A stretch of 64,000 nucleotides of DNA from Schistosoma haematobium (Eukaryota > Platyhelminthes > Trematoda > Strigeidida > Schistosomatidae). Below, piece after piece: positions 25,501 to 36,174 of this stretch. The notes below the pieces were generated by a model that was not told the DNA's origin, ran no database searches, and was given only the letters and a program-made list of their open reading frames with translations. The DNA lies in contig NC_067201.1 in assembly GCF_000699445.3 (NCBI RefSeq), forward strand, positions 14,749,501 through 14,813,500. The letters run 5' to 3'. Positions within the stretch are counted from its first letter, which is position 1; each line of letters begins with the position of its first letter. Both the position numbers and the translations under genes were made by a program.

Positions 25501-28500
25501 ATAATAATGTTACTTTACATCTTGAGTTCCAGTATTCTTTTGTACATAACTTCTCATTATCTCAATTCTTGTGTTATTCATCGTGCAACTTTTATGTGGG
25601 AACTTGGGCGGATGCATATTTTTTGCCAGCCTCTATGTTGATGATAACTAAGAGTCCAATTACGAACAAATCTACGTTGATCGTGTTAGTTGATTTCAAC
25701 TAAAAATGGTTAAATTCGGATATATCGTAGTACAATGGGCAGCAGCTATGGACCCAGTTCCCTATGAAAGTAATAGGAGGTGCATGACTGAGGAATCCTG
25801 AACTGGGATGAAATATTTCCTTAATGGCGATTAGTTTTAAACGGCTCTATTCACTTGTTATTGATTCATAATTAAAATTTGAGTTTTTGTTTATTATTCC
25901 TTAAGTGTTCTGTAAAATTAAACTTGATATTGCCTAGTGTATATGTGTGAGGACAGTCAACAGGTGAACTCGAGGAAACCCTAAGAAGCTCAGAAAGAGC
26001 TGAAGATATTCCATCCAATCACTTTTTGATAGAATATTCCAGAATCCCTATGTGGATCTTCCCTATTGGACAAATGCTAATAACTCCCTGTATAAAGATT
26101 GGAGGACTATAGCGATGATTTCGTTTTTACTAAAAACTATAAATACCTGACAGTTTTGCACCATAATTGATACTATTTGGAATAACATTCCTTTCACTTG
26201 TCTTCTGTCTTTTCATTTGCGACTTGGGAGTGTTCTAGTGTCCAGTGCTCAAGTTATACGCGGTATATGAAGAATCTAAGCTCTAGATATAACAATATGT
26301 ATATCGTAAATCTTGATTGTTATATTTACTAATAAAACTGTTGAACTTCTCAATTTCTTTTTCAGAGTCTTCTTTCAATAGTGACATTTTTCCTTTCGGT
26401 AGTTAAATCATATACTTTTTTATTTCAGCATTATTGGCGTAAATCGTACGGTTATGAATTGAATTATGAACAATCGTGTCCTTTACTTGGTGAAATAATA
26501 CAACAAATTTATAATGTAGCTATAAATTTTCAGAAAAACAACTATAGTCAGTAAGTTTTATTATATAAAGATGTCACTCATGTGTTGACGAACATTTTTA
26601 TTGTTGGTGTGTTTGTATGTGATGTGTTGCGAATTGAACGCTATATTCGTTTCCTAAGCTATTCTGTAACCCCCAAGGTAGAACTATACAACGAGAGAGA
26701 AGACGCAAAGTATGCGAGAAGTACTTTAGTCCAAGGTTCATTTCAATAAAGGAAATACAGGGTTTTTATAATATCTTAAATGTCCTTGGGTTGTTAGAAG
26801 ATTCTGGATTGCTACTAAACATAGTAGCAGTGTAGCAATCAAAACCTCTGCATTTGACGTTTTGCCCCCTTGATATTTCTGGCTAAAACTTCAAGTGAAC
26901 GCTGATTGGAGGAAACACTTCTTAGTGTTTCCTGATCCTTGCTTGACTTTTGCGAGAAATTTGCCGGATCACCATAACACATCCTTCTATATTCAACTTA
27001 ACTCCATCTAAATTAAGATCAAATGACTTGAATAATCAGTCAAACAGAATAGAAACAAATACTAACAGTTATGCATGTCAGTTAAATCTATTATATTCAA
27101 GCTGTCAAGATAGTATGATACTCATTATATAGGCAAGCAAGAAAACAATGACCTATTATTTATACATAGTAATCATCAATTCATGATTAGTATACTATTA
27201 TACCAAATAGAGACATCTTAATTAGTCAAATAATTAGAAATCTATAATCTATATTCAAATAATGTTATGACACCCTTAACCTGTCCAGTTGACCTTTTAA
27301 TTTTCATATATAAATGTTCTTAACAAATAAAATATTAAGGTTAAAATTTAGGCTTCAAGATTAGGATTTAAAGTTTGCGATTTAGGATTAGATTTACTAT
27401 TTAAGATTGGAATTTGGATTTTATGATTAGTGCCCAATCCCAACCTTAAACTATAGCAGTTATGTATATACTGTCTTCTGAGTAGCTAAAATAAGTAAAA
27501 CTCTCAAGGTCGTTCGAACCTTAGTTCTGTCCCGAAATAGCAGTAGTAATAATAATAATAATTGTTGCATGATCAGTGTTAGTAAACGATAAACACGAAA
27601 TAGTGCTGGGTCAGTGAGTTGGGTTGAGATTGTTAAGATTACTACCTTGAATCAATTTATTGGGGGGTGGGGTACAGGTAGTGGAGATCTATACCTTTTT
27701 TAGTGTGTTTATATCCTGTTTAATTTTATGTCTCTTATCATGAAAACGTTCCTACCGGATCCATCTATCTATCTATCCCTTATTTTACATTTCATAATTT
27801 GTGTAGAAATAATCCAACATTACATCGTGGAAGTTTTTGGTTCGGGCATGCAGAAACTATTCTACCTATTGTCGCTGCTTTAGGTATATTCAATAACTCG
27901 ATTGGTCATTCAACTTTACACAAGTTAACAGCAGATAGCTTTGATGAAAGATTAAGAATGATCTATGATACAGATGTTCCATCGCCTACAATGTTTCGCA
28001 CAAGTTATATAGCACCATTTGCTGGCAATGTGGCTTTTCTATTATATTACTGTCCTGATTTAGGTGTGTTGAAGTCGTTGTTGGCTTTTCTCAATTTTAT
28101 GTTTTTTAATAATATTTCTGATGTCTGAGCAATCATTTTTTTCGTTTTCAGTAGTATTGCATGATACTTCAGTTTATTGAGTTTAAAAGTAAAGGCGTGA
28201 ATAGACCGCAAGTATGAATTATATGTATCTTTAGACTATTACTCGCATTTACCGTAACCACCAATTTAATGATATTGGTTTGGCTTAGAGTATCAAATGA
28301 AATTGCCAGGTCGAGTGATGCGGCGTTATATTTTGATCGTTTGAGATGTTTAGGACATACTTTACGCATTTCTAACTAACGCCTATGTCAACGTACAATG
28401 ATCGCTGTCGTAAGAAGAGTGAGTTGGAAAACAACACAGTCTAAGGGTAGCCAATCTATGGAGTTATTAACTACTACTACAAGCGTAGTTGGTTGGAAAC

Positions 28501-31500
28501 GTTGGGTAGTATGGTTTGAAAATTAGCTACACTCACATTCATTGCCTATTACCATACAGATGTTCGAGTTCAGTTTTATTTCTGACTTCTCATTCTTCTA
28601 TTTCGTTTGCTTCTTTTGAACTATATTTCTTACATTTCGACTTATATTACGGTTGGAATGAAATCCACGCTCTTGTTTGTTTCCTCTACGCATTCGTCCC
28701 AGGTCTTATACCCTAACCAATCTACTTCAGTCTAAGTAGTATGGCAGTCTAATTGGACAAATGTGTGGTTCGAACCCAGTTACATAATGAACTTGGAATA
28801 AATTGCATTACAAGTCTTAACCATTCAGTCTATATGTATAATCAGAGACAATTTGTTGTTCACTCAACAACTTTTCTTTTACTGATCATATTAATCAGAA
28901 GTGTTTGTGATATATTACTCGTTATTTAGTATATCCAGTGTCAACGAATCATTTCAAGTGAATATAATTTGTCTTCCTATGTTTTACATATAACTAATTA
29001 ATCACCTGATATATATCCAAGTTAATAGAAATTTAATCCTTTCATAAAGAACAAATGCCTCATATCTGGTCTGAAAAATCAATGTTATTTCTCTCACACC
29101 TCACATACCTAATTTCATTTATACACCGAAATAAACCCTAAAGATCTTGAGTTCTATCCTTTAAATGGTCGAGTGTTGGAATTTTTACAATAAATCAGCA
29201 TATTTATTATTATTATTTCTTTAATTTCCATTATTCCTCACATTGATTTTTATTTCTGCTAAATACTATGCTCAAGTTCATTACATTCAAGGAACTACCT
29301 TTTTAAATTTCCTTGATTATATTCATAAACTCATACAATGTCATTATGACATTAAGTTTTATTGAAGTCGTGTTGTACCGTCAGTTTTATTTTTCATTGA
29401 ATTAGAATATATATATCTGGCTCTTCTATCGCACACGCAACAACAAATGCAGGAGAAGACGACCAGTGTAGCAGCAGTAGGTCTCAATATACACAAAGGG
29501 AAAAGCAAAATTCTCCGAAGCAATACAGCATGCAACAATGGAATCACATTTGCGGAGAAGATTTGGAAGATGTAAAAGCTTTTACATATCTGGGTAGCAC
29601 CATTGATGAACACGGTGGATCTGATGCAGATGTGAAGGCGCGGATCGGCAAAACATGAGCAGCATATCTGCAATTGGAAAACATAGGGAACTCAAACAAC
29701 TACCGACCAACACCAAAGATAGGATTTTCAATACAAATGTCAAAACAGTTGTACTGTATGGGGCGGAAACCTGGAGAACTACGAAGGCCATCATCCAGAA
29801 GATACAAGTGTTGATTAACAGTTTTCTACGCAAAATACTTCGGATCCGTTTGCCAGACACTATCAGCGACAACCTACTGTGTGAGAGAACAAACTAGGTC
29901 CCAGTGGAGGAAGAATTCAGGAAGAAGCGTTGGAAGTGGATAGGACACACATTGAGGAAATCACCGAAATGCGTCACAAGTCAGGCCCTCACTTGGAATC
30001 CTCAATGTCAAAGGGATAGAGGAGTACCAAAGAACACATTACGGAGAGAAATGGAGACAGGCATGAGAAGAATGAGTAACAACTGAATAGAACTAGATAG
30101 GAAGGTCCAGGATAAAGTGGGTTTGAGAATACTGATCGGCGGCCTATGCTTCATTGGGAGTAACAGGCGTAAGTAACTAAACAAATAAAAGAATGTCCAA
30201 TACAACATAGCATCCGGAAACATTTTTCTTCAGCAGACTGGTGTTACGACAAAAACATGGTATAAAATGATATAATCACCTGAAAATAAAATTGAAAACT
30301 CTATGATGAAAAACTCAAGATGAGATATTAGCGAATTCAACACAAAATTCACAGCACACGTTGAATTTATTTATTTTTGAGTAAGGCATAAAAAAGTGTA
30401 AAAGAAATTTGTTATAACTTGTGACTGCCGATTAGAGGGCAGTGACTTATCGATTGGATCAATGACGCGTAAAACACGTGCGGGCAGCCTAGAGTCCTGA
30501 TTAGCCCTGCTTCCTGCCTAGCCCAGCCAGTTAAGTCCAGAACACCAATCCGAGCCTCTGCGATATGAATCATCATACTTCAAACATACTGAGTTTATAT
30601 ACCAATCAAACAGACCACAACGTACCAATAAAATATGAAACAACAGTTGTACAAGAATTAGCCAGATGTGGCTGTGAATTAGAGAGGTAGTAATTAATAT
30701 ACTGGGTATAACTCAAGAATGGTAAAACGTATAATAGTAGTTTATGGGTCAAAATAAAGCTTATAATAAGAGAAATATGAATATGCATAGTTTAGTTACT
30801 TAATAATTATACAATAGAAATATAAGTTTAGTATCGGTCCATAAATGGATCCCAAAGTTACCATTCATTATTCTTGTCGCAACATAACAAAATTGTATTT
30901 TCAAAGACTTATTGTACTCACGACCAATCAACATATACATGTGTAAATATATTCTTAAGAGTTGATTTATTTCTCTAAATGGTTGAATATAGTCGACAAG
31001 AAAATCTAATTGATCTAAGTTTCTCACTAGTTTGCACTTATAATCAAGGCTTGCCTGAAATCTTTTAGAAATTAGTTCTCTCTGATAGATTCGAAGCCTT
31101 GTCCAAACAGTTTCATTACCTAACATCTCAACATAATTCATGTGATATTAAGTTTCTTCGATTAGTTTATCAACATGATCTACTGAGTTTGATCTATGTT
31201 AAAGACTAGGCAAACATACTATTGGTCCTAATTGAGTGATTAATCAGTTGATTTGTATAATCAAAACAGGTTTTTTATATACTACTATACTTGATTTACT
31301 ATCCAGTCATAATATCCTATTAGTTCATTCCTTTCAGCTTAATACATAAATGTATCATTTTAAATAATGATTAAATGAGAAAAGTCACGATCTAGATTGA
31401 AATTCCTTATTATACTTTAGTCAAAGGGGTATGAACTGATAAATTATACTGTTACATACTACTAATTATACAAATTATTACTAGTAACTAACTTATAATT

Positions 31501-31779
31501 TCCATTGAATAATAAATGAATAGTTGATTCGATTTCACTTTGATTGTTGTTGTTTTTTTCCAAGAAGATTCTGATAATGATCTGGATAAATTTCGTGTCA
31601 AAGTATTGATCAATGAGAAAACAATTTCTTGGCCATTAGCTAGTTCAATACAACCGCCTACATTAGATCATCCAGGTGAAACAAATGCTTCTCTAACAAC
31701 TATATTACAATATTTCAACGGTTGTATGCCTAATAATTATGATAATAATAAAGTTTGTTCACTTCACAAGACGTTTTAG
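14051..31779 (+). CDS. MINPP1: Multiple inositol polyphosphate phosphatase-like histidine acid phosphatase (seven exons)
   Basis: Exons: 14051-14316, 16882-17110, 19638-19953, 24728-24861, 26429-26550, 27807-28063, 31565-31779. All introns are GT-AG, the phases match at each junction, and the total is 1539 nt, giving 512 residues plus stop (human MINPP1 has 487). Residues 1-20 are a signal peptide or anchor (hydrophobic [17 protein letters not shown]). The catalytic box RHGTRAP is at 65-71, with H66 the expected phosphohistidine. The proton-donor box HAE is at 370-372. A SPWC motif in exon 4 and a [10 protein letters not shown] motif in exon 5 fit MINPP. Family members remove phosphates from inositol polyphosphates in the ER or outside the cell. 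The C-terminus (SLHKTF) has no ER-retention tetrapeptide, so secretion or surface location is possible. The start could lie upstream in the same frame. Every intron carries retroelements. Confidence 0.9.
15500..16020 (+). repeat. Dispersed repeat A (unclassified, GC-richer)
   Basis: The part 15780-16010 recurs inverted at 48880-49085 (shared words such as AAAGCGCCGAACATTCGC and its counterpart). It is noticeably GC-richer than the surrounding intron. No coding domain recognised. Confidence 0.65.
16130..16545 (+). mobile_element. Hammerhead SINE, third family, with inverted terminal repeats
   Basis: The left end (from about 16138) and the right end (to about 16540) are imperfect inverted repeats of roughly 100 bp. 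Between them are a B-box-like AGGTTCAAACCCC (about 16290) and a hammerhead at 16341-16390 (CUGACGA, stem II GUGC/GCAU, cleavage triplet GUC). The catalytic GAAA has become AAAA. Lies in intron 1 of the phosphatase gene. Confidence 0.6.
16882..17110 (+). CDS. MINPP1: MINPP1-like exon 2
   Basis: Acceptor ATTCTTTTAG, donor GTGAGT; phase 2 in, phase 0 out. Encodes [18 protein letters not shown] and the [18 protein letters not shown] motif, the equivalent of the SSxxxRCxxSxxAF substrate-pocket segment of the family. Confidence 0.9.
17165..17405 (-). mobile_element. Hammerhead SINE, family 2, degenerate
   Basis: Inverted ends (ATGGACCGATCAATGTTAGAC and its counterpart near 17370-17400), a tRNA-like segment, and a hammerhead relic at 17249-17297. 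The CUGANGA box has a two-base insertion, but GAAAC is kept. Confidence 0.65.
17864..18369 (+). repeat. Solo LTR, family E
   Basis: Begins TGTTATGG and ends GGATATAACA, flanked by TATAA and TATGA (5-bp target duplication with one mismatch). Shares its body with the copies at 21234, 30410, 34042 and 48347, including AATAAAGCTTATAATA. Orientation is set by that poly(A) signal. Confidence 0.75.
18760..18965 (-). mobile_element. Sm-alpha-type SINE, degenerate
   Basis: Recognisable by comparison with 25061-25230: hammerhead relic (minus-strand CTAGTTGACGAG and a changed GAAA box) and the tRNA-like segment near 18840-18920. Highly diverged. Confidence 0.55.
19554..19595. repeat. (TA)n microsatellite
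   Basis: About 20 uninterrupted TA units, about 45 bp upstream of the exon 3 acceptor of the phosphatase gene. Confidence 0.95.
19638..19953 (+). CDS. MINPP1: MINPP1-like exon 3
   Basis: Acceptor TTCTACTAG, donor GTAAGT; phase 0 in, phase 1 out. Encodes an Asn-rich, helical segment with [18 protein letters not shown], matching the LRFFDHCEKF region of MINPP. A (TA)n tract and a run of short A/T words lie upstream within the intron. Confidence 0.88.
20040..20205 (+). repeat. Fragment of third-family SINE end
   Basis: Resembles the left end of the element at 16130 and the copy at 43925 (ATCGATTAAATTATAATGTAGCCACTAGTC pattern, split here: ATCGATTAAAT, then GTAGCCACTAG). Confidence 0.5.
20220..20830 (-). 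repeat. Dispersed repeat B, copy 1
   Basis: About 600 bp, matched by the inverted copy at 60660-61240 (shared CGTCAAGGTAGCA, GGTCGACCTTTTCTGACCCC and CCCACACCGTGG). GC-richer than its surroundings. No domain recognised; it could be the untranslated 5' end of a non-LTR element. Confidence 0.75.
21234..21740 (+). repeat. Solo LTR, family E
   Basis: Begins TGTTATAAC and ends AGATATAACA. Contains AATAAAGCTTATGATA. No clear target-site duplication (TAGTA against GAACA), so one end may be displaced. Confidence 0.7.
22300..24480 (-). mobile_element. RTE-like non-LTR retrotransposon, internally deleted
   Basis: Minus-strand pieces, in element order. AP endonuclease domain at about 24450-23758 ([20 protein letters not shown] and [13 protein letters not shown]). 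Linker and pre-RT region at 23299-23045 ([20 protein letters not shown]). RT fingers and palm A at about 22880-22610 ([15 protein letters not shown]). Then a deletion removes the catalytic YADD part and thumb. The C-terminal tail is at 22543-22370 ([17 protein letters not shown] ... [10 protein letters not shown]). Several stops and shifts. Lies in intron 3 of the phosphatase gene, antisense to it. Confidence 0.85.
24728..24861 (+). CDS. MINPP1: MINPP1-like exon 4
   Basis: Acceptor TGTTCATAG, donor GTAATC; phase 1 in, phase 0 out. Encodes an acidic segment with [20 protein letters not shown], matching the SPWCxxF...EYLxDLK part of the family. Confidence 0.9.
25045..25415 (-). mobile_element. 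Sm-alpha-type hammerhead SINE
   Basis: Hammerhead at 25061-25132 on minus (CUGACGG, GAAAC kept, GUC then stem I). A tRNA-like head follows at about 25150-25215. The unit ends in a hairpin tail: 25265-25315 pairs with 25365-25410 (TTCCCATTGATA and CAATTGGAAGA). A9 of the core is G here, so activity is unlikely. Confidence 0.75.
26429..26550 (+). CDS. MINPP1: MINPP1-like exon 5
   Basis: Acceptor TTTATTTCAG, donor GTAAGT; phase 0 in, phase 2 out. Encodes [20 protein letters not shown], the YWKxGYGYxI segment conserved in MINPP. Confidence 0.9.
26625..26979 (+). repeat. Probable solo LTR, family F
   Basis: Begins TGTTGCGAATTG, ends CACCATAACA, with AATAAAGG inside. The first 110 bp recur at 63886-64000. 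TG...CA ends and a poly(A) signal suggest an LTR; no target-site duplication seen. Confidence 0.55.
27807..28063 (+). CDS. MINPP1: MINPP1-like exon 6: HAE catalytic box
   Basis: Acceptor TTTGTGTAG, donor GTGTGT; phase 2 in, phase 1 out. Encodes [17 protein letters not shown], containing the histidine phosphatase proton-donor box. It ends in the [17 protein letters not shown] strand typical of the fold. Confidence 0.92.
28300..28500 (+). repeat. CR1-like retroelement fragment
   Basis: Translates in pieces to [15 protein letters not shown] followed by [14 protein letters not shown], recalling the RLRWLGHVLRM segment after the RT of schistosome CR1-like elements. Short and broken. Confidence 0.5.
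29410..30180 (+). mobile_element. RTE-like retroelement, 3' part
   Basis: Same family as 22300-24480, opposite strand. Pieces in order: VGLNIHKGK (about 29485), [20 protein letters not shown] and [12 protein letters not shown] (29655-29800), [17 protein letters not shown] (29915-29970), [13 protein letters not shown] (30025-30065). It ends [12 protein letters not shown] near 30170. Several stops. Intron 6 of the phosphatase gene. Confidence 0.85.
30405..30894 (+). repeat. Solo LTR, family E, with 5-bp target-site duplication
   Basis: LTR 30410-30889 (480 bp) begins TGTTATAACTTG and ends CAACATAACA. It is flanked on both sides by AAATT (30405-30409 and 30890-30894). A perfect 5-bp duplication supports the LTR call for the whole family and is compatible with Ty3 or BEL/Pao integrases. 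Confidence 0.88.
31565..31779 (+). CDS. MINPP1: MINPP1-like exon 7 (terminal)
   Basis: Acceptor TTTTTCCAAG, phase 1 in, stop TAG at 31777-31779. Encodes [19 protein letters not shown], matching the VQMLLNEKVLPLAxS strand of MINPP, then a short tail ending HKTF. Confidence 0.88.
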
Positions 31780-32690
31780 ATACATAATTCTTTGTGAATA
31801 ACTACGATCTACTGATTATAACGCCTGCTAGATCCTTTGTCTATTGATTCGTAGATAAATAATATTAATTGATGAATATAACCGTTTTTGCCTTATGCTT
31901 CTTTATTTGTTTTCTATCTTCATTTTCTTCATATTTTACACTTTGTATATATATATTTTTGAAAATAAAAAACAACACACACGCACGCACTTATTTTTAT
32001 TTATTCGCACTGAACAATCGAACCATAGTCCACTATTGAAATTCAAATCAACCACACATGGAAACGATGATTCTTTTTGATAATTTACCAATCAGTTCGT
32101 CAATATAAAGTAAACAAAGTCGAAAACAATGATAATAGCAATATTCTAACACCTATTACTACTTGTCTACCCACAAGTACAGGGTATATGTGTATGTATA
32201 GTTGATAGTTTCTTAATGTTGCTAATGATGATTATGTACTTGTTTGTGTTTTACAGCCAAATACTGTTATAGAATTTTAATTAAAAAGTCAATCTCCTTA
32301 GAAAAATGTAGTTTTCTTTTTAATAAATTTTATTTTCATTTTTACAATGGGTAGTTTTCACTCGACTGTTTATGTATATGTGACCCTTGGTTTGTTATTT
32401 GAACAGAGAAGCTTTTTTTTGTTCATGTTATCAGCTTAGTTACATTGTGCTTTTTACTTGCATTGTAATTAATTTGTGGTCAATATGTTTTCATTTGAAT
32501 GAAATATAATCTTTTAGTGCATTTCAAATAGTTTGATGAATTTTGATTTTTCCCACTGATCAGAATCAAGATCGAAACTTTGATTTATTTTGTGCAGGTT
32601 TCAAAATGTAATATCAACTAGTGAGTATTTGTGAATTTAGACAGAGAGTACTTAATAAAAATGACAAATAACTTGATAAGACAGTGAGTC
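31780..32690. other. 3' flank of the phosphatase gene; no gene seen
   Basis: AT-rich with T- and A-runs. Holds the presumed 3' UTR. Nothing else recognised. Confidence 0.5.
31964..31969 (+). promoter_or_regulatory. Candidate polyadenylation signal AATAAA
   Basis: First AATAAA downstream of the phosphatase stop, about 185 nt after it. Another lies near 32323. AATAAA is frequent by chance in such AT-rich DNA. Confidence 0.35.
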
Positions 32691-33130
32691 TTCATGGACT
32701 GAGATGGTTGAGATATGTATTATGTATCCCTGTTCAGTGTATAATCTGACGCGTGATATCTGCTAGTTTAATAAGTAAGTTAAAAAGAACCTGAACGTCG
32801 TATCAATCCATGAAGTCATCAGCTGTTAATCTAAGCCATGTTGATAGATGGAAGCTACCTGCTTGTGGTTCACGCGATTATCGTTACTGTTATTTGAAGA
32901 CGTTGGATAACATGGTTCAAAATCGGTCGCAATGGCTCAGATGCATCCATTCTCTATCTTTCCTGAGATCTTGATATGGGGACTTATCTTACAGTTTTTA
33001 TCCCACAAATTCATACTTTTTAAACCATATTTCCTGTGTATAATGTTCGCTACTGTTATTATTTCTGGCATTTGTTTTGACAATTTCATACTAATGTAGT
33101 ATAACAATCTGAATCAATTCATATATGTAC
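32690..33130 (+). repeat. CR1-like retroelement, 3' end fragment
   Basis: About 32840-32965 reads in one frame as DRWKLPACGSRDY then LDNMVQNRSQWLRCIHSLS. This is the C-terminal tail seen also at 12110-12210 and 59600-59750. Confidence 0.6.
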
Positions 33131-33880
33131 CCGGTTCTACATTGTTTATGATTGACTGACTGACTTGTTCAGCTGGTATCCACGATATGAAGAGCTTTGT
33201 ACGGGACAAACTTTATTTGGTGATTAAATCTTCGAGGATAGACTAGAATGAACTTATTTTACTATCATACAATAAAAGCTTACTTCTAATGAAAATTCCA
33301 TTCGAAATGGATCATTTCCGGTACACTGAATTAAAGATCATCTTGGCTCGTACAAGTACTTGAAGACATTGAGACTTTCGTCATCATGATTCTTAGATCA
33401 GTGCATGAAAATAAATAGATAGATAACAAAACTAATTATTAAGAGTTTCTTGTGAAATTCATTCTTGTCAAGAGTAAAAAAAGTATATTACTGGCGGTAA
33501 TGATTGAATTTTATGCAATATCGCTGACTGTAGTTAAACTTGGATTCCGGTTAAGCTGTCTAAAGGTGCCGAATTCGCTAGTGGATTTGATTACGTGTTA
33601 AGAATTTACAAACTGCTAACCTTGTCTATGAATTCCCCGAGTTTTGTAGTTGAGTTCAATCTATACTAAAGTGTATTTCAAACAAAAATTATATTAAATA
33701 AGGGTGTGATTATCAGTGTAATTAAAAGTTGATTATACTGTTAACAAAGATCAAACTAAAATACTTTGATAACTAGGATATCTCTAATGGAAAATAAATG
33801 TAATGTCATTTATTCACACCAAAAAAAATTAAAAGATTTGCTTTACAGTAAATAAATGGATGGAGAAGCTACAGGTATTT
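33131..33880. other. Intergenic stretch; nothing recognised
   Basis: No ORF with a motif, no repeat match found by eye. Confidence 0.4.
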
Positions 33881-33884
33881 TTTA

Positions 33885-34045
33885 GTTTCCTAGGTCGCTG
33901 TTATGACTTGTGGCCTATTCTGCGGCAATTTGGAAGACTCTCCCGGTCTCCCACACTGTACGAGCATTCCATGTACCTAACTAAATGGTTGCTCTGGTTG
34001 TCAGAAGGGGCATCGACCTTGTGGCTTCCGAAGGAACCAATGACG
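33885..34045 (-). repeat. RTE-like element 5' fragment
   Basis: Matches 24320-24400 (CCCGGTCTCCCA and TTGCTCTGGTTGT, AGAAGGGGCATCG), the region upstream of the endonuclease in the element at 22300-24480. Confidence 0.6.
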
Positions 34046-34420
34046 TAGTGACCGGTATTAGCAGCCTAGAGTCCTTATTGATCCTTCTCGTTTAGCCCTG
34101 CCTGTTGAGTCCAGAATACCGATATAAGCTCTCACTGTATGAATCAATCATGTATTTCAAACACACGCAGTTTATATACAAACATATTAGACCTCATCAT
34201 CCCATAAGATAAAAAAAAACAATTATACAAGAATCAAACCAGAACTGGCTGTGTTTGTGAGATGCTGTTACTAATAGATTGGGAATAACTTGATAATAGT
34301 AAATCGTATAACAGTAGTCAATAGGCTGGATAAAAGCTTATAACAACTGGACTATGAATATACAGCAAACGTTCCATAAATAGGTTTCATAGATTCCTCA
34401 TAATATGCTCTTTTTGTTAA
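34042..34420 (+). repeat. LTR family E, 5'-truncated
   Basis: Matches 30480-30850 from AGCAGCCTAGAGTCC onwards. The first about 70 bp are replaced by RTE-derived sequence. Confidence 0.65.
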
Positions 34421-34639
34421 ATTTCAAGTGTTTCTGATTGATCTGTTAGGCTGGTTGAATCCCACGTTTTATCCATATTTTAATAATATAATATTCGGTG
34501 ATATTTTATAGTAATTCAGTTCAATGAATTGGTGATTAGTGATTTTTATAAATCAGTGAGTGAAAGCTGTAAAAACCCCAAACCTTTCACATAATAATTG
34601 AATTCAAGTCAAGCTAACTATAGCATTGTTATCAGTATA

Positions 34640-34830
34640 GGGGTTGTGGAGATTATTAAGTTTTTGATTGAGATTATGAACCGATTGATGTTAGACCACC
34701 ATTGAAAACCTGGAAGCACTGGACGGTCGTTTCGTCCCCTTGTGGGACTCCTCAGCCGTGCTCATCCACGATCCCGCTCGCGGGATTTCAATGATGTTCT
34801 AACATCAACCGGTTCATGATCTCAATTTAT
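34640..34830 (-). mobile_element. Hammerhead SINE, family 2, with inverted terminal repeats
   Basis: 34666-34714 and 34789-34826 are inverted repeats (GAACCGATTGATGTTAGACC and ATCAACCGGTTCATGATCTC). The hammerhead between them (34714-34763, minus strand) has CUGAGGA, stem II GUCCC/GGGAC, GAAA, a short stem III and the GUC cleavage triplet; stem I pairs six of seven positions. The core looks intact. Confidence 0.75.
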
Positions 34831-35679
34831 ACCATTGTTGTAGGATCAAAGTTTGTTAAAGTGAACTTTGTTAGATATAATGACTAATTACAAGTGTTAT
34901 AATTTTCTTTTGAAATAAATGATAATGATTTCACTACAGCCAGTACAGAGAACAGGAGTTTTTATGATGCATTTATCACGATTAAAATTGGTACTTAATT
35001 CTAACTACAGATAAGTAATAGCAAGTTCCCCAATCTCTTTATGATCAGAATTTAGTATCTTAGGTTAGAACTTAGAATTAAGATGCAAAGTTTATGAATC
35101 AGTGTTGGGGTTAGGATTAAGATTTAAGTGTTGACCATAGTTAAGAATAATTTTGAAGATTTTGCATTATAATTAATTACTGGAGTTAGTTTTCGTAACT
35201 TGTGTATATGTGTTTCAATCTTAAACTCTACGTGTTAATTATAAAGCCTATATTCTATTTTTAACCTTAGTCTTAAGTATCTAATAGTGTTTTCGACATG
35301 TAAACTGGTCATTTACGTTCTGTAGATAATACTTTACATTAGTTTAAACGTCATACTCATTTCTAATTGACACTCCATTATGATTAAGGTTTAGTTTTAA
35401 AAGTCTCAAAATCCAATCGACATATGTTTATAAATGGGACAATGACAAGTGAGAAAATCACTGGGACACGGAAAATAATCAAAGAATGGTTGGGTATTTT
35501 CAAACATAATACTTTAAGTCTAGAGAATGAAAACAATAATATGACGTTAAGAACAAGGTATTGACAAAGATAGAACAAATACCTTTTTGTATCTAGAGTT
35601 TGTGCATTATCTCACGGATACTCTAAGATTCTACTGTTTTAAAGAGTTGTAATGGTGGTCTTGAATTGATCAGTTCATG

Positions 35680-36035
35680 GTTTTAATGAAAACCAACAAT
35701 CTCCACAACCACAAACTGGTAATTATCGTGTGCTCACTGGTGACTAGATTCGAAAGAGAATTTTTAGAGTTCCAGTGAGAGGCCGTGACTAGTGGAGTAC
35801 AACAGTGTCCAGTTTGAGGGAGTTGCACACTGAACACAAGCGAAGACGGTCGTGCAATATCGTGGATAAATTGAAGTTGGACATGAGAACCGTTGGACAC
35901 TGATTCAGTGGTCTAGAGGTTCGAAACCGAAAGTCCTGAGTTTGTGGGTGCGCATTGCTGAGGAATCCCTTACCAAGAAGGCCTTCCAGTACTTTTAGGT
36001 TTCTAATGGCGGTCTAACATTGATCTCAAACAGTA
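35680..36035 (+). mobile_element. Hammerhead SINE, family 2, tRNA-headed, deleted core
   Basis: A-box-like TTCAGTGGTCTAGAGG near 35905, degenerate B box after it, CUGAGGA at about 35970, then a deletion through the GAAA box. The 5' body (TGCTCACTGGTGACTAGATTC) is shared with 42170, 46450 and 62050. Confidence 0.65.
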
Positions 36036-36174
36036 ATCGATTGTGATGGATTATAAAACATACTCTTAAACTCAGTATTTGTATTTGTTGAATAATCACA
36101 GTTAATTAAGTATTCAGTTATCGAACTACTAATTGTTTCCCGTTAATCCTTATAAAACCAAAATGAAATGTTCA

